From Anthoceros angustus (Eukaryota > Streptophyta > Anthocerotopsida > Anthocerotales > Anthocerotaceae): DNA of 64,000 nt. Of the stretch, positions 8,885 to 19,959 are shown piece by piece. Every line of letters starts with the position of its first letter. Position 1 is the first letter of the stretch. The DNA lies in assembly GCA_010909165.1 (NCBI GenBank), contig MU008153.1, positions 1 to 64,000 of the forward strand, read 5' to 3'. The notes below the pieces were generated by a model that did no database searches, was not told the DNA's origin, and saw nothing but the letters and a program-made list of their open reading frames with translations. Position numbers and translations under genes: made by a program.

Positions 8885-11398
8885 ATGATCGACTCTGTGT
8901 TGGTGATGAACACGCAGGGCAAGCCCCGCCTCACCAAATTCTATCAGCCCTTGGTACTGTAATCTCACGGCCGGTTAGCTGGTGGAAGGATGTGACAACG
9001 CGCATGCTGATTCTGGTGTTCTTTCTTCTCTGGGTGTGAAGAGCAGTCTGAGGACAGGCAGCAAGAGGTTATCCGCTCGGTGTATTCCGGTATGGGCTGC
9101 GTTCTTGCTGTTGAGGCTCTTGGAAGGCGTCTGCTGCAGGAATTGGAGCCCTAGCCTGATGTTTTGTGGGTTGGTGTTTATGCCACAGTATTATCAAGCA
9201 GGCCACCGGAGCTGTGTAGCTTTGTTGAAGCTGACGATATTATTGGTCCGGTATGTGCGCACACCTTAGGGTACGGGTGTCAGGTGATCTGGCAAGCAGG
9301 AATGCGTCCTGAGCTGACGTCTAGCTTCTCTTTGCACAGGACAAGAAGCTTGTGTACAAGCACTTTGCAACGCTCTACTTCATCTTCCTGGTAGACAGTG
9401 CTGAGAGCGAGTTAGGGATTCTGGACCTCATACAAGGTGGATCTTTTGTTATTGGGACCCCGTCCGTGTCTGCGGTGTTTGGTTCTGCTATCAGCTCATG
9501 TTGGCATCTTCAGCTCATAATGGCATCTTCTTTTCTTGTAGTGTTTGTGGAGACTTTGGACCGTTGCTTTAAGGATGTCTGCGAGCTTGATATTGTTCAC
9601 AACTTCAACAAGGTGCTCTATCCTGTCCACTTTTCGTGAATAGCCTTGCTGATAACAGAGAAGGAGTGCTGAGAGCCCTTGGGGAATAGCTCCTACTTGA
9701 AGTTAACGCGTCTGAGAGCGTTTCACGTTGTCATACAAGAAACTTCAGTAATAGGTGCTAGAGAGTGGGCAGTGGAAGAGAGCCGCAGTGTTTAAACGTA
9801 GCCGGATCAAATTGCGTCAAACCCTTGTAGGGCACTTCAGAGATGGACGAAATGGTCACCCAGGAAGCAGAGAGAGTAAGGAACGTTCCGCAGGAATCAA
9901 CTGCTCCCACAGGGTCAGTCATACGTGATATTGCGATGTCTGATACACAAGTGGATGGTAGTGAGGGAATAGAGAAGCCTGCATTTTCTTTCGCAGTGAT
10001 CACAGATGTACAGTATGCGGATGTTCCTGATGGTCATTCTTTTAAGGGTGTTCCACGCTACTATCGCCACAGCCTTGAAGCTCTATATGAAGCTGTCAGT
10101 AGTTGGAATTCTACGGGGAGTTTGAACTTCGGAATCCATCTGGGAGACATTGTAGACGGGCATTGCCCTAGGGATGAATCCCAAAAGGCTGTAGGGAAAG
10201 TATTGGCAATATTTAATTCCTTTCAGGGAGGCCCTTTCTTCCATATTATCGGTAATCACTGCCTCTATAATCTTCCGCGGAGAGTGCTGAATGAGATGCT
10301 TGCTATCCCACCTTCGCAAGATGGTCGGTCATATTATGAATTTAGCCCATCAGAATCTTTCAGGTTCATCATTCTGGATGGATACGACGTAAGTGCGCTA
10401 GGTTGGCCCCCAGATCATCCACATACAGCATTGGCCAAGCAGGTTTTGGATGAAAGGAATCCGAACACGAACAAGGATAGCCCAGAGGGACTTCGAGGAC
10501 CAGCAAGGAGGTTTGTGAAGTATAACGGTGGGGTGGGAAAGGAACAGCTTGCTTGGCTGGAAGCTGTGCTGAAGGACGCGAGCAACTTGAGGCAAAAAGT
10601 GATTATATGTTGCCATTTGCCACTTCATCCAGGTGCCAGCAGTCCTGCATCCCTGTTATGGAATTATTACGAGGTATTGCTGGTGCTACACTCGTTCAAG
10701 TGCGTTGTGGCTTGCTTGAGTGGTCATGCCCACAGAGGGGGCCATGTGGTTGACTCTCGTGGCATTCACCATCACGTCTTCGAAGCAGTTTTGGAGTGTC
10801 CACCAGGGACAAATGCCTTTGGTCATATCAATGTCTATCCTAATAGGTTAGTTCTGGTCGGGAGCAGCGGCATGGAATCCATAGAAATGCCTTTCAGGTT
10901 GTAAGAGCTGTGCTGCTTGGTCAGCCTACCGGGAGCAACAAAGCCAAATGATTAGAATGGATATCAATGTAGCGTCTCCTTACAGGTTTCCACAGGCAGA
11001 CGGGCACTGCGGCCTCCCTTCCTCCTTCCTGGAAGACTGCAATCCTCTATTTACCACTTACTAGCCTTATTCGTCTAATTCAGATTGGTCACATGAATCA
11101 TTAGGTGTTTCAAAGACGAGCTTGGTGATGGTTGTGCAGGTACATACCATACTAGATGAGATCATAATGGGGGGCCAAGTTGTTGAGACAAATCCAGCTG
11201 AAGTCATGAAGACAGTACAGGACATTCTCAAGTAAATCAACCACACTTGTTTCTATTTCAAATTCTGATTCAACTCCGAAGCGTGCTTGTGGTTAAGTTG
11301 TGTTACGCCACGCGTAATGTACGTCACTTTGTATTTGTAGGTCGGAACGGGCGTCAGATCCTGCGCCAATTGTTGTAAAGGCTCAAGGGAAGCGTTAG
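8885..11398 (+). CDS. AP3S: AP-3 adaptor complex sigma (small) subunit
   Basis: Seven exons: 8885-8953, 9044-9089, 9189-9250, 9340-9436, 9542-9612, 11140-11231 and 11341-11398. All junctions are GT-AG and the phases join to give 164 aa ending at TAG 11396-11398, the usual length for plant AP-3 sigma. It opens MIDSVLVMNTQGKPRLTKFY. Further motifs are VLSSRPPELCSFVEADDIIG, LVYKHFATLYFIFLVDSAES, FVETLDRCFKDVCELDIVHN and VHTILDEIIMGGQVVETNP, the clathrin-adaptor small-chain domain. AP-3 sorts membrane proteins from the Golgi or endosomes to the vacuole, with delta, beta and mu partners. Most introns are 90-110 bp, but intron 5 (9613-11139) is 1527 bp because it holds another gene on the same strand. 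Very confident. Confidence 0.95.
9843..10904 (+). CDS. Calcineurin-like phosphoesterase, Mn-dependent ADP-ribose/CDP-alcohol diphosphatase type
   Basis: An intronless frame of 353 codons lying wholly inside intron 5 of the AP-3 sigma gene, same strand. Metallophosphoesterase motifs appear in order: ITDVQYAD (D55, Q57), HLGDIVDG (D102), IIGNHC (N138, H139), CCHLPLHPG (H258) and SGHAHRGG (H295, H297). A Gln in the first motif where many relatives have His, plus the YYEFSPSESFRFIILDGYD stretch, points to the ADPRibase-Mn family, which hydrolyses ADP-ribose and CDP-choline-type substrates. The first ~45 residues are an extra acidic segment with no recognised domain. All catalytic residues are present, so it appears functional. 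The absence of introns would fit a retrocopy, but no poly(A) trace is obvious. Its promoter would have to lie in 9613-9842. Confidence 0.9.
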   Translation: MDEMVTQEAERVRNVPQESTAPTGSVIRDIAMSDTQVDGSEGIEKPAFSFAVITDVQYADVPDGHSFKGVPRYYRHSLEALYEAVSSWNSTGSLNFGIHLGDIVDGHCPRDESQKAVGKVLAIFNSFQGGPFFHIIGNHCLYNLPRRVLNEMLAIPPSQDGRSYYEFSPSESFRFIILDGYDVSALGWPPDHPHTALAKQVLDERNPNTNKDSPEGLRGPARRFVKYNGGVGKEQLAWLEAVLKDASNLRQKVIICCHLPLHPGASSPASLLWNYYEVLLVLHSFKCVVACLSGHAHRGGHVVDSRGIHHHVFEAVLECPPGTNAFGHINVYPNRLVLVGSSGMESIEMPFRL

Positions 11399-11589
11399 TC
11401 CTAAGATTGCATGAGCATTTGTTTCTACTGGTGTCACTTTTCGTAACAACAAATCTACCTGCAAGTCTCCCGCTTGTGTGGTTTTTGATTCCGGACTGCG
11501 GTGTCCATCCAGCATCCATTCTTGATGCAATAGTCATGTTCTCTCCACAAAGAAAGAGTAGAGCGTTACATCAGACCGGTATTGATCTC

Positions 11590-12499
11590 TTAAATACTAT
11601 GGGTTGCATTACCCGAGGGAGACTCTTTTGTCGCCATTGGTTGGCTTCCAAGTCTCCCTGCTATGTATCTTCTGACCTCCTCAACAATTTGACTGGGTGT
11701 CCGATTTGCGTCGACAACAAATATGCCGTCTTCTTTTTCTTCCATCTCAAGTGTCTGAATCTGAGATTGTAGGAGAGAGGGCGGCATGTAGTGGTGGCCT
11801 TCCTTGTGTCTGGCGACCATTCGTGACATGAACTGCTCATATGATCCCTGCAGATAAACAAAGAGTACATTGCCAGAGAATGCTCCCGTCCGCAACTCGC
11901 CTCTCCCACCCGAGTCCACAAGAGCTGGATCCGCGGTCCGCAGGCTGTCTCTGTACAGCTTCTTCAGTGCAGAACAGGCCAACACTATCATCTCACCCCT
12001 CACAATCTTGCTGTGCAGAAGGTGCTTCAGTGCTACTAACCATGGCCGGCGATCATCGTCGGTGAGAGGAATTCCAGCTCCCATTTTCTCTGCAAATTGG
12101 AATCAGCTGTCAAAAATCGAGTGTGAGAAAGCTGTCTCCTCTCCTTCCAACCCAGAACTATCTACCTTTGTTTTGCTGTGAGTGGAAATCATCAGCATCA
12201 AAGAAGGGACAGTCCAACTCCCTTGCCAGCTGCTCACCAATGGTCCTACAACAGCAACAAGTCACAATTGATCTGAGATTGCAGAAACGAAGAAGAGATT
12301 CTGAGAATCTCAGATGGAGATAAATGGATCTTACGTCTTCCCAGCTCCAGAGACGCCCATCATAATCACAGCCAGTCCTGAGAGAAAAAACACTTGTGGT
12401 GACCTTGGTGGTTTTCCTCAAACACAAGACGGCAAGGGAGGCTGGTAATCATCTCGTACCTGGAAGGTGAGAGCCATCAGTTCCAAATTCATGATCCAT
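11590..12499 (-). CDS. Gluconokinase (thermoresistant GntK family)
   Basis: Four exons on the minus strand: 12499-12460, 12377-12335, 12245-12166 and 12089-11590. GT-AG junctions in consistent phases give 220 aa. The N-terminus MDHEFGTDGSHLPG leads into a P-loop, AVIMMGVSGAGKTTIGEQLA, with the Walker A split across the second intron. Then come CPFFDADDFHSQQNKEKM, GIPLTDDDRRPWL, VLACSALKKLYRDSLR and ARHKEGHHYMPPSLLQSQ, all diagnostic of gluconokinase. The enzyme phosphorylates D-gluconate to 6-phosphogluconate for the oxidative pentose phosphate pathway. No transit peptide is evident, so it is probably cytosolic. The last ~25 residues (GRLGSQPMATKESPSGNATH) extend beyond the usual C-terminus. 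It converges on AP-3 sigma with 191 bp between stop codons. Confidence 0.93.
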
Positions 12500-13036
12500 T
12501 GCCTCTCGCAGCAGCAGAGCAGGCGTACCCTAAGCGAGAGGCTGGATACGATGACGCAGCAAGACTGAACTTGTCACCAAAAAGACTTGACGAGACTCTG
12601 GTACGTGATGTACCCTGCTGCACAAGTGCATGAATGTACTTTGATTCCATCTGATCCAATGCCATACCATGCACACAAATTTTGCCACGCTTTCCTCTTT
12701 GAGCAGAGAGCGGCAGGCGTGGTGTGTATGCTGTTTCCAGAAGTCTCGAAATGAGGGAAGAGGGAAACGTGAGGGGACCTTTCACTTAATGGAAATGACA
12801 TCTTTCATCGGGTTCGTCTGTGCAAACATGCATGCCGAGGAGGATGATATGTAACATTCTGGATCACACTTGCTGAGGCTGCTCTCTCAGGACTCCAGAA
12901 GTGCTGGATCTCCCGTTCCTGACCAGGAATTGAAAGCACCAGGTTGCATTCTTGACAAGCCTGTTCTTCACAGCCTGCAGCTGGGGGCAAACCGAGGCTC
13001 TCCTTGCAAGCCATTCCTTGCTCAGCACGTGCTCTC

Positions 13037-13794
13037 TCACGCTTGCAAACCTTCCGACATCTCCTGTCCTGCAATCTGGAAACCAAATACATCCGCAAAG
13101 CACTGGATGAGCTGTTCCGTCACAAAATCCTGGGCCGGCTGTTCTGCAACTTCTCTTTCCAGCGATGTCACCTCCATGTCAAGCCCGCACGGCACAATGT
13201 GGGAGAAGAAGCCCAAATCCGGCCGGATGTTGAAGGCCAGCCCATGGGAAGTGAACCCCCCTCCAGAAATCCTCACTCCAATGGCGCCGATCTTCCTGTC
13301 TCCCACCCACACCCCGGTCCGCTTCTCCATCCTCCCCTGCGCCAGCACGCCCTGCAGCCCGGCTGCCCGGATCATCACGTCCTCCAGGCCTTCCACGTAT
13401 CTGAGATCCCACCACGTTCTTCCATCAGACCTCGGTTTCCTTGCTTCCTTCCAATTCTGCCTGCATCTTACCTGCGGGCTCCGAGACGCAAGTCCCTGAG
13501 AGAGAGGATGGGATACAGCACGGCCTGGCCGGGGCCGTGGAACGTGATGTCTCCCCCGCGGTCCGTGAAATGCAGCTCCGCTCCCAGAGCAGCCAGCTCG
13601 TCGGGACCCTTCTTCAGGCTGTCCAAAGCTCCCCGCTTTCCAACCGTGTAAGTGGGCGGGTGTTGCAGTGAGAGCAGCGTGTCAAAGATGATCCCCTCCC
13701 GCCTCTGCGCTACCAGGTCACTCTGCAGTGCCACGGCGTCCAAGTACCTGACCAGGCCCAGCCGCCTCACCACCAGCTTCCTCGCAGCTGCCAT
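13037..13794 (-). CDS. LIP2: Octanoyltransferase (lipoyl(octanoyl) transferase), LIP2 type
   Basis: Two exons, 13794-13472 and 13400-13037, with a GT-AG intron of 71 bp and phases that join as LGARRYVEGLEDVM, giving 228 aa. Motifs: DTLLSLQHPPTYTVGKRG, DRGGDITFHGPGQAVLYP, GVWVGDRKIGAIGVRISGG and FSHIVPCGLDMEVTSL. The invariant catalytic Lys (DRKIG) and Cys (VPCG) of the LipB family are both present. The enzyme moves octanoyl from acyl carrier protein to the E2 and H subunits of mitochondrial 2-oxoacid dehydrogenases and glycine decarboxylase. The short basic start MAAARKLVVRRLG is consistent with the mitochondrial plant LIP2 type. It lies in tandem behind gluconokinase, 537 bp away. Confidence 0.94.
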
Positions 13795-14479
13795 GGGAGG
13801 GTGCCAAAGGTGAAAAGGCTCTAGAACTGCGGGCGAGTACCATTCATGCGCGATATGGGTTTACTCCCCGGCGCTGTGATGCTGGTAGTGGCTGGAGTTG
13901 GGATAGGAAAGCTGGACGACGGGGATTGTGTAGATGGTGGCATCTTGTGGGTCTGTGAGGCCATGGTGGAGTGACAATGAAATGTGGGGGTGTTGGGGGC
14001 CGCTTAGTTGCGTCCAGCCTGAGGAAGGCGAGCAAGCAGGAATGGTGCAGACAGCTGTCTTCGCTGCAGGGTGGGTCTGTCTTGTCCGTTGCAATTCAGC
14101 TGTCTTGTTCGAGAATGAGGTCTCTGATGTTGCGTTCATCTGGCTTTGCAGTTGAGAAATCTGGTCGGGAGGTGGTGCAGGGCAGGTTTCTTGGTGGTGC
14201 TTCGAAATGGTGGGAGAGCAGGTTGAGTCAGGTAGTTTGATTGGGTGGCGTTCACCGACTGTGGGGAGCAGAATGACTTTACATGCTGTGCAGGACGCGG
14301 CAAGGGAGTTCGTTGGGGAGTATCAGAGTGTGCAACCGGGTCTCAGTCTGGACGGGTGCTTGACAGCAGTTGACCACCATGGGGTTAAGCTGGGAGCTCA
14401 ACTTCAGGACTTTGGGAGGTCCAAGTTTCTTCCGCCAGCCTCATTCTGCCAATTTTTTTGGTCTTGAGGTCTTGTAGAG
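13795..14479. promoter_or_regulatory. Divergent intergenic region, LIP2 / PPR gene
   Basis: 685 bp between the LIP2 ATG (minus) and the PPR ATG (plus). Small open frames on the plus strand (73-89 codons) show no recognisable domain; they are probably leader sequence. No promoter element can be named with confidence. Confidence 0.4.
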
Positions 14480-17400
14480 ATGTTGAGATTCTCCATGAGG
14501 GAATGGAGTGCTTTCTGTCTTGTTTTCACAATCCCCTCTTGCAGGACAGCGAGGTGTGAACGGGCTCTACAGTCATGGACTGGAAGCAGGCAGTCCAGGG
14601 AGGGACAGCTGAATGCTGCCGTTGAAGTGCTGGACGCTCTGGTGCGGGAAGGGTTTTATGCTCCAGCATTGCTCTGGTATCATGTCCTCAGCATGTGCGT
14701 TGTCGAAAAGGATATATCTGTTGCCGAGCATGTCCATGCTCTTACTCTGGAAGGTGGGCAGGAGTCAAACACATTCGTGGCCAATCATGTTATCCGTATG
14801 TATGCTTCTCATGGCAGGTTGCAGCAGGCAGTGCAAGTGTTTTCCAGTCTGGCTGTTCCAGACTCCTCAATGTGGGCTTCCATTATTCTGGCACATGCTG
14901 GGCAAGGGCAGCCTGCAGAGGCCATCAGAATGTATCAGCAGATGCGGCACTCGGTGGTGAAGCCCAATAACTATGCTTTCATGGCAGCCCTGAAAGCATG
15001 TTCGTGTGCACTGGATTTTGCTACAGGGAAGCAGGTCCACGCTGATGTTTTGGAGAGCATTGTCGAGCCCAATCTGTTTGTTGGCAACTGCCTCGTGGAC
15101 ATGTATGCAAAATGTGGGGGCTTGGAGTATGCCCGCCGAGTGTTTGACAGGTTGCCCAGTAGGAATGTGGTTACGTGGAACACCATGATTGCCGGATATG
15201 TTCAGCAGGGATTTGCACAAGAGGCCCTTGCTCTTTACGCCTCCATGCCAAAGGATGGCAGCATTTCAGCCAATCGTGTAACATATGTGTGTCTATTGAA
15301 AGCGTGCGCTAGCGTTAGAGCCTTAAGTGAAGGAAAGAAGCTTCATTACCAGATTCAAGGCACAGAATGGGAATCTGACGTGGTTGTTGGCAGCAGCTTG
15401 GTGGACATGTATGCCAAATGCGGGACGTTACAGGATGCTCGCAGAGTGTTTAACATGATGCCCGCTAGAGATGTTGTGACCTGGACAGCCTTGATTGCTG
15501 GATATTCTCAACAAGGACTTGCTCAAGAAGCCCTGACCCTGTATGCAAGTATGAGAAAGGAGGGTGTCAGTACAGCTAGTCATATCACATTTGCGTGTGT
15601 CCTAAAAGCATGCGCCAGTTTGGGAGCTCTTCGCGAAGGAAGGGAGCTTCACATTCAGATCCAGGACAAGGGAATGGAGTTTGATGAGGTTGTCAGCAAT
15701 AGCCTTGTGGATATGTACACACAATGTGGCAGCCTTCAAGATGCTCGGGGACTGTTTGATAGGTTGCCTGTGAAAGGTTTGGTGGCATGGAATGCCCTAG
15801 CTAGAGGATATGCTCAGCAAGGGCTCCCTCAAGAAGCCCTTACTCTGTACGCAAGGATGCGCCAGGAGGATGTGCTTGTCAGTTATGGTACCTCTGTGTG
15901 CCTCTTAAAGGCATGTGCCAGCATTTGTGCATTACATGAAGGACGACAGCTACATTTGCAGCTTGAGCGAAGAGGACTTGCAGCGGATCTTGTTATTGGG
16001 AGTAGCCTAATAGATATGTATGCAAAGTGTGGGAGCCTAGAGGATGCTCAGAGTGTTTAACATGATGCCCGCTAGAGATGTTGTGACCTGGACAGCCTTG
16101 ATTGCTGGATATTCTCAACAAGGACTTGCTCAAGAAGCCCTGACCCTGTATGCAAGTATGAGAAAGGAGGGTGTCAGTACAGCTAGTCATATCACATTTG
16201 CGTGTGTCCTAAAAGCATGCCAGTTTGGGAGCTCTTGCGAAGGAAGGGAGCTTCACATTCAGATCCAGGACAAGGGAATGGAGTTTGATGAGGTTGTCAG
16301 CAATAGCCTTGTGGATATGTACACACAATGTGGCAGCCTTCAAGATGCTCGGGGACTGTTTGATAGGTTGCCTGTGAAAGGTTTGGTGGCATGGAATGCC
16401 CTAGCTAGAGGATATGCTCAGCAAGGGCTCCCTCAAGAAGCCCTTACTCTATGCAAGGATGCGCCAGGAGGATGTGCTTGTCAGTTATGGTACCTCTGTG
16501 TGCCTCTTAAAGGCATGTGCCAGCATTTGTGCATTACATGAAGGACGACAGCTACATTTGCAGCTTGAGCGAAGAGGACTTGCAGCGGATCTTGTTATTG
16601 GGAGTAGCCTAATAGATATGTATGCAAAGTGTGGGAGCCTAGAGGATGCTCGCAGAGTGTTTGATAGCTTGCCTGTTAAAAATGTGGTGACATGGACTGC
16701 CATAATTTCAGGGTATGCACAGCACGGGGTTGCTCAGGAAGCTCTTGCCCTTTACACAAGTATGCAACAGGAAGGTATCACACCAGCTGATTGTGTCTTG
16801 TTCATGTGCCTCCTGAAAGCATGTGCTAGCATCGGCGCTTTGCGTGAGGGAAAGGAACTGCATACCCAGATTCAAGAACATGGGCTGGAGACCAATTTGG
16901 ATGTTGCAAATAGCCTGATTGACATGTATGCAAAGTGTGGGAGCTTGGAGGATGCCTGCAGTGTGTTTGACAGATTAACAACAAAAGATGTCGTGACTTG
17001 GACTGCCCTCATTTCAGGACTTTCCCACCACGGGCTTGGTGAAGAGGCTCTTAGTGTTTATGCAAGTATGCGGGATGAGGGCATCATACCAGCAAATAAT
17101 GTAACCCTTGTATGCCTTTTAAAAGCATGCGGCAGCATTGGAGCTCTAGATCAGGGGAAATGGATTCACTCCCTGATTCATGACAGAGGACTAGACGCTG
17201 AAATGGTTCTTGGCAACTGTTTGGTGGATATGTATGCAAAATGTGGGAGCTTGGAAGATGCGCGTGGAGTGTTTGACAGATTGCCTGTAAGAGATGTCAT
17301 GATATGGACAGCCATGATAGCAGGATATGCTCTGCACGGACCAGCTGAGGAGGCCCTTATCCTTTATGCTAGTATGCAAAAGGAAAGTCTTGTTCCAGCG

Positions 17401-18501
17401 GACCATGTGACATTTGTATGCCTTCTAAAAGCATGTGCTGCTGTTGGGGCTCTACATCAAGGGAAGCAGCTTCATATTCAGATCCAGGAAAGAGGCTTTG
17501 AGAGCAAAGTGGTTGTGGGCAACAGCCTGGTGGATATGTATGCGAAATGTGGGAGCTTAAAGGATGCCCGTGTCACATTTGATAGATTACCAACAAGAAA
17601 TGTGGTGACCTGGAATACTTTGCTGGCTGGTTACAGCCAACATAACGATGGGAGAATGGCAATCCAGTGTTTCCAAGAGATGCTGCAGCATGGGGTCGTG
17701 CCTGATGACTCTACTTTCCTTTGTCTTCTTGTGGCATGCAGTCGCAGGGGCCTAGTTGATGAGGGGCTTCAGTTCTTCAACAAAATGGTCCATGAGTATG
17801 GCATAAATCCTACAGATTCTCACTATAATTGCTTGGTTGACCTTCTTGGGCGGTCAGGCCGCTTAGATGATGCGGAAAGTATCTTGCAAACCATGCCGAG
17901 CCCCAACAATATTGTCGGCTGGATATCTTTGCTTAGCTCCTGCAAGGTCTATGGTGATATTGATCGAGGAACTCGCTGTTTTGACCATATCGTTGGAGTT
18001 GAACCCCAACATTCTGCTGCATATGTGCTGCTGGGAAATACCTTTGCAAATGCTGGTAGGTGGCGGGATGTGGAGAGGATAGAGGCTTTGAGAAAGGCAG
18101 CAGGTGCTTGCAAGAAGCCTGCAAGGGCCTGGATTGAGGTGAACGGCAAGGTTCAGGCATTTACTGTGGGACAAGATAGTGATGACGTCTTGTCCAAGCT
18201 AAGGAGTGTCAATCATCACTTAAATGCTGGAGGACCAAAACTGGTTTCTGAAACTGACAAGGAAGATGCTTTGTGTGGACATGCTGAGAAACTGGCATTG
18301 GCTTATGGTCTACTGAACACTGCAGATGGCACAACTTTACTTGTCACCAAGAACCTCCGTATGTGTAATGACTGCCACATTGGCACTAAGATCATGTCAA
18401 GAGTTGAAAAGAGAGAGATCATAGTCAGGGACGCACATTGTGTTCACCGTTTTGTGAATGGATTTTGTTCTTGTGGCGATAGTCAATCGTCAGTTTGCTG
18501 A
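14480..18501 (+). CDS. PLS-class PPR protein with E and degenerate DYW-like end; frame broken by a tandem duplication
   Basis: Two long frames, 14480-16060 (526 codons) and 16414-18501 (695 codons), together encode a run of PLS-type pentatricopeptide repeats. Typical units read CLLKACASIGALREGKELHT and [16 protein letters not shown]. An E region (near GINPTDSHYNCLVDLLGRSG) and a shortened DYW-type deaminase region follow, with HAEKLALAYG and CNDCH as candidate zinc ligands. Such proteins bind organellar RNA and direct C-to-U editing. The final CSCGD is followed by SQSSVC and stop instead of the usual YW. The two frames are separated because residues encoded at 15441-16049 are repeated at 16050-16651 with a net loss of 7 nt. 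Without that second unit the frame would be continuous. Either a real disabling duplication or an assembly artefact is possible; no introns are needed otherwise. Confidence 0.8.
15441..16651 (+). repeat. Tandem duplication of 609 bp inside the PPR gene
   Basis: Unit 1 is 15441-16049 (609 bp, exactly 203 codons) and unit 2 is 16050-16651 (602 bp). They are almost identical apart from four small deletions in unit 2, adding up to 7 nt. These fall at the junction (GATGCTCGCAG becoming GATGCTCAGAG), near 16219 (ATGCGCCAG to ATGCCAG), near 16235 (CTTCGCGAAG to CTTGCGAAG) and near 16451 (CTGTACGCAAG to CTATGCAAG). Confidence 0.9.
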
Positions 18502-19009
18502 GACCCTTTGCGCTATTCTGGTAAACGCTATATGACAATTGAGGGCTTGACCATCACGCTCGAGTGATCTGGAACCGAGAGGAGGAGTCTTTTATCTAGG
18601 CAGGAGTTTGGGGACGCAGCCTGTGAAGGAATTCCTTACTTCCTGCCTACGGGCGTTGCTTTCCACAGTGGTCCTGGCCTCACAGCCTGGGAGCTGGTGC
18701 CCAGGGATGGCGGATTGGTAGCGATGGAACATCGGCCCACATCCTGCTCGTGCACCGGAGAGGTAATGAGCATGACTTTGGCTGATACCTTGGTGGCATC
18801 TCCCAGCTTCCAGCACCTTTGATTCGCCCTGCAACCAGAAGCCTTCAGCTGGGGAGCAGTAGCAGGTACGTGTTGGAGTTTCGTGCTTCGGTATCTGTGA
18901 AGTGGTGCAGCTTGAGGGGCAGGAGGAGAATGTGGATGATCAGCATCGCTTTGATGGCAATTGTGTGTGCCATTAATTAGGGTGTTGAAGATGCGTTGAA
19001 CAAGCAGAA

Positions 19010-19204
19010 CTCTTGAGCTTTCTACAAGTAGGAGCCCTTGGATGTGAGTATGCTGTTCCTTCCCCTCACGCAAACCGCGGATTCTGGCACACGCTTTCAG
19101 GAGGCAAATGAACAAGACACCATGAGCGGGTGAGATGCCCTTCCTGTTGCATACTTTTCAGAGAGGGCAAGAGCTTCCTGAGCGTGCTGTGCATACCCTG
19201 AAAT
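19010..19204 (-). pseudogene. PPR gene fragment
   Basis: On the minus strand this reads as part of the neighbouring PPR gene (equivalent to about 16700-16870): a FICLLKACARI.GLREGKE motif and preceding GYAQHAQEALAL-like residues, with deletions and frameshifts. It abuts, at 19204/19205, a PPO exon fragment. 18502-19010 beside it shows nothing recognisable beyond the 3' flank of the PPR gene. Confidence 0.7.
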
Positions 19205-19298
19205 CATAGCAGTGGTCTCCTGTAAAGAAAAACCTCATCCCAGCAGTCTGATCAAGATGCTGCTTCGTAGCCATGGACATCATGCCAGCTCATGGTGG
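19205..19298 (+). pseudogene. Fragment of PPO last exon fused to PPR fragment
   Basis: The sequence around CCCAGCAGTCTGATCAAGAT and the following TAGCCATGG matches the coding strand of the last exon and 3' end of the intact PPO gene at 34876-35026 (which ends SSQQSDQDAAW). The matching PPR remnant starts immediately on the other side. Confidence 0.75.
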
Positions 19299-19500
19299 CT
19301 CCCATGCTTTCTCTTTGCACTACACCTTTTCTAGCTCTGTGATCAGCGGTTCATGAAGTCAGGCGCTAACTTGGTATTTGTGCAGAAACGACAAGGATCA
19401 ATTATACATGACGGCATCAGTAGAGGAGTTATTAACATCTGCTAGCAAATAGAGGCCACCATATGAGCATGCCTGCAGTTTGTGTGTGGCAAAGTGGCTC

Positions 19501-19600
19501 AGCTTTCGAGGGTCCTGCAGTCCGAGGCGAGGCTGGAAGTTGTACTGGGAGGAATCCAACGCTTCCCAAGATATTCTGTGGTAAAGAAATTCGATACAGC
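19501..19600 (-). repeat. Conserved ~100-bp block upstream of secreted-protein copy 1
   Basis: The minus strand contains CTTGGGAAGCGTTGGATTCC, CAACTTCCAGCCTCGCCTCG and GACTGCAGGACCCT. Matching blocks lie at 22280-22390 and 27481-27580, each on the 5' side of a member of the same gene family. Confidence 0.75.
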
Positions 19601-19959
19601 ACATCCATGTTCTTTTTAATTAGCGTAATATGACTTGTAAATAAATAATAATAAATTTACACCTAAAAATCCCCAAGTAAAGGTTTTCCGGAAACTGGTA
19701 GAAACATGAGCCAGGTTGTTAAGACACAGCAACCAAAACGAAAACCGAAACCCCACAGCACCCTGGATAGATAGCAAGGAGCTGCATATCCATGCAGGAG
19801 CTGCAGGATGTTGGGGATAGAAGAAAAACTATTCAGGCTACAAAAACTATCTAACAAAAACTATTCAAGCTACAAAAACTATTCAAGGTTTTTGCATCCA
19901 TCATCTTTGGTTCGTAAGACCTTGGGAGCTAGGCTAGTGTAAATCTTATTATGCTGGTT

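Noticed and set aside
12870-13651. Plus-strand frames of 209 and 215 codons
   Set aside because: They are antisense shadows of the LIP2 exons, whose minus-strand reading has intact catalytic motifs and proper splicing.
18636-19115. 159-codon minus-strand frame as a gene
   Set aside because: Only its first residues resemble PPR (FICLLKACARI); the rest is unrelated 3' flank of the PPR gene read by chance. Treated as a pseudogene fragment at 19010-19204.
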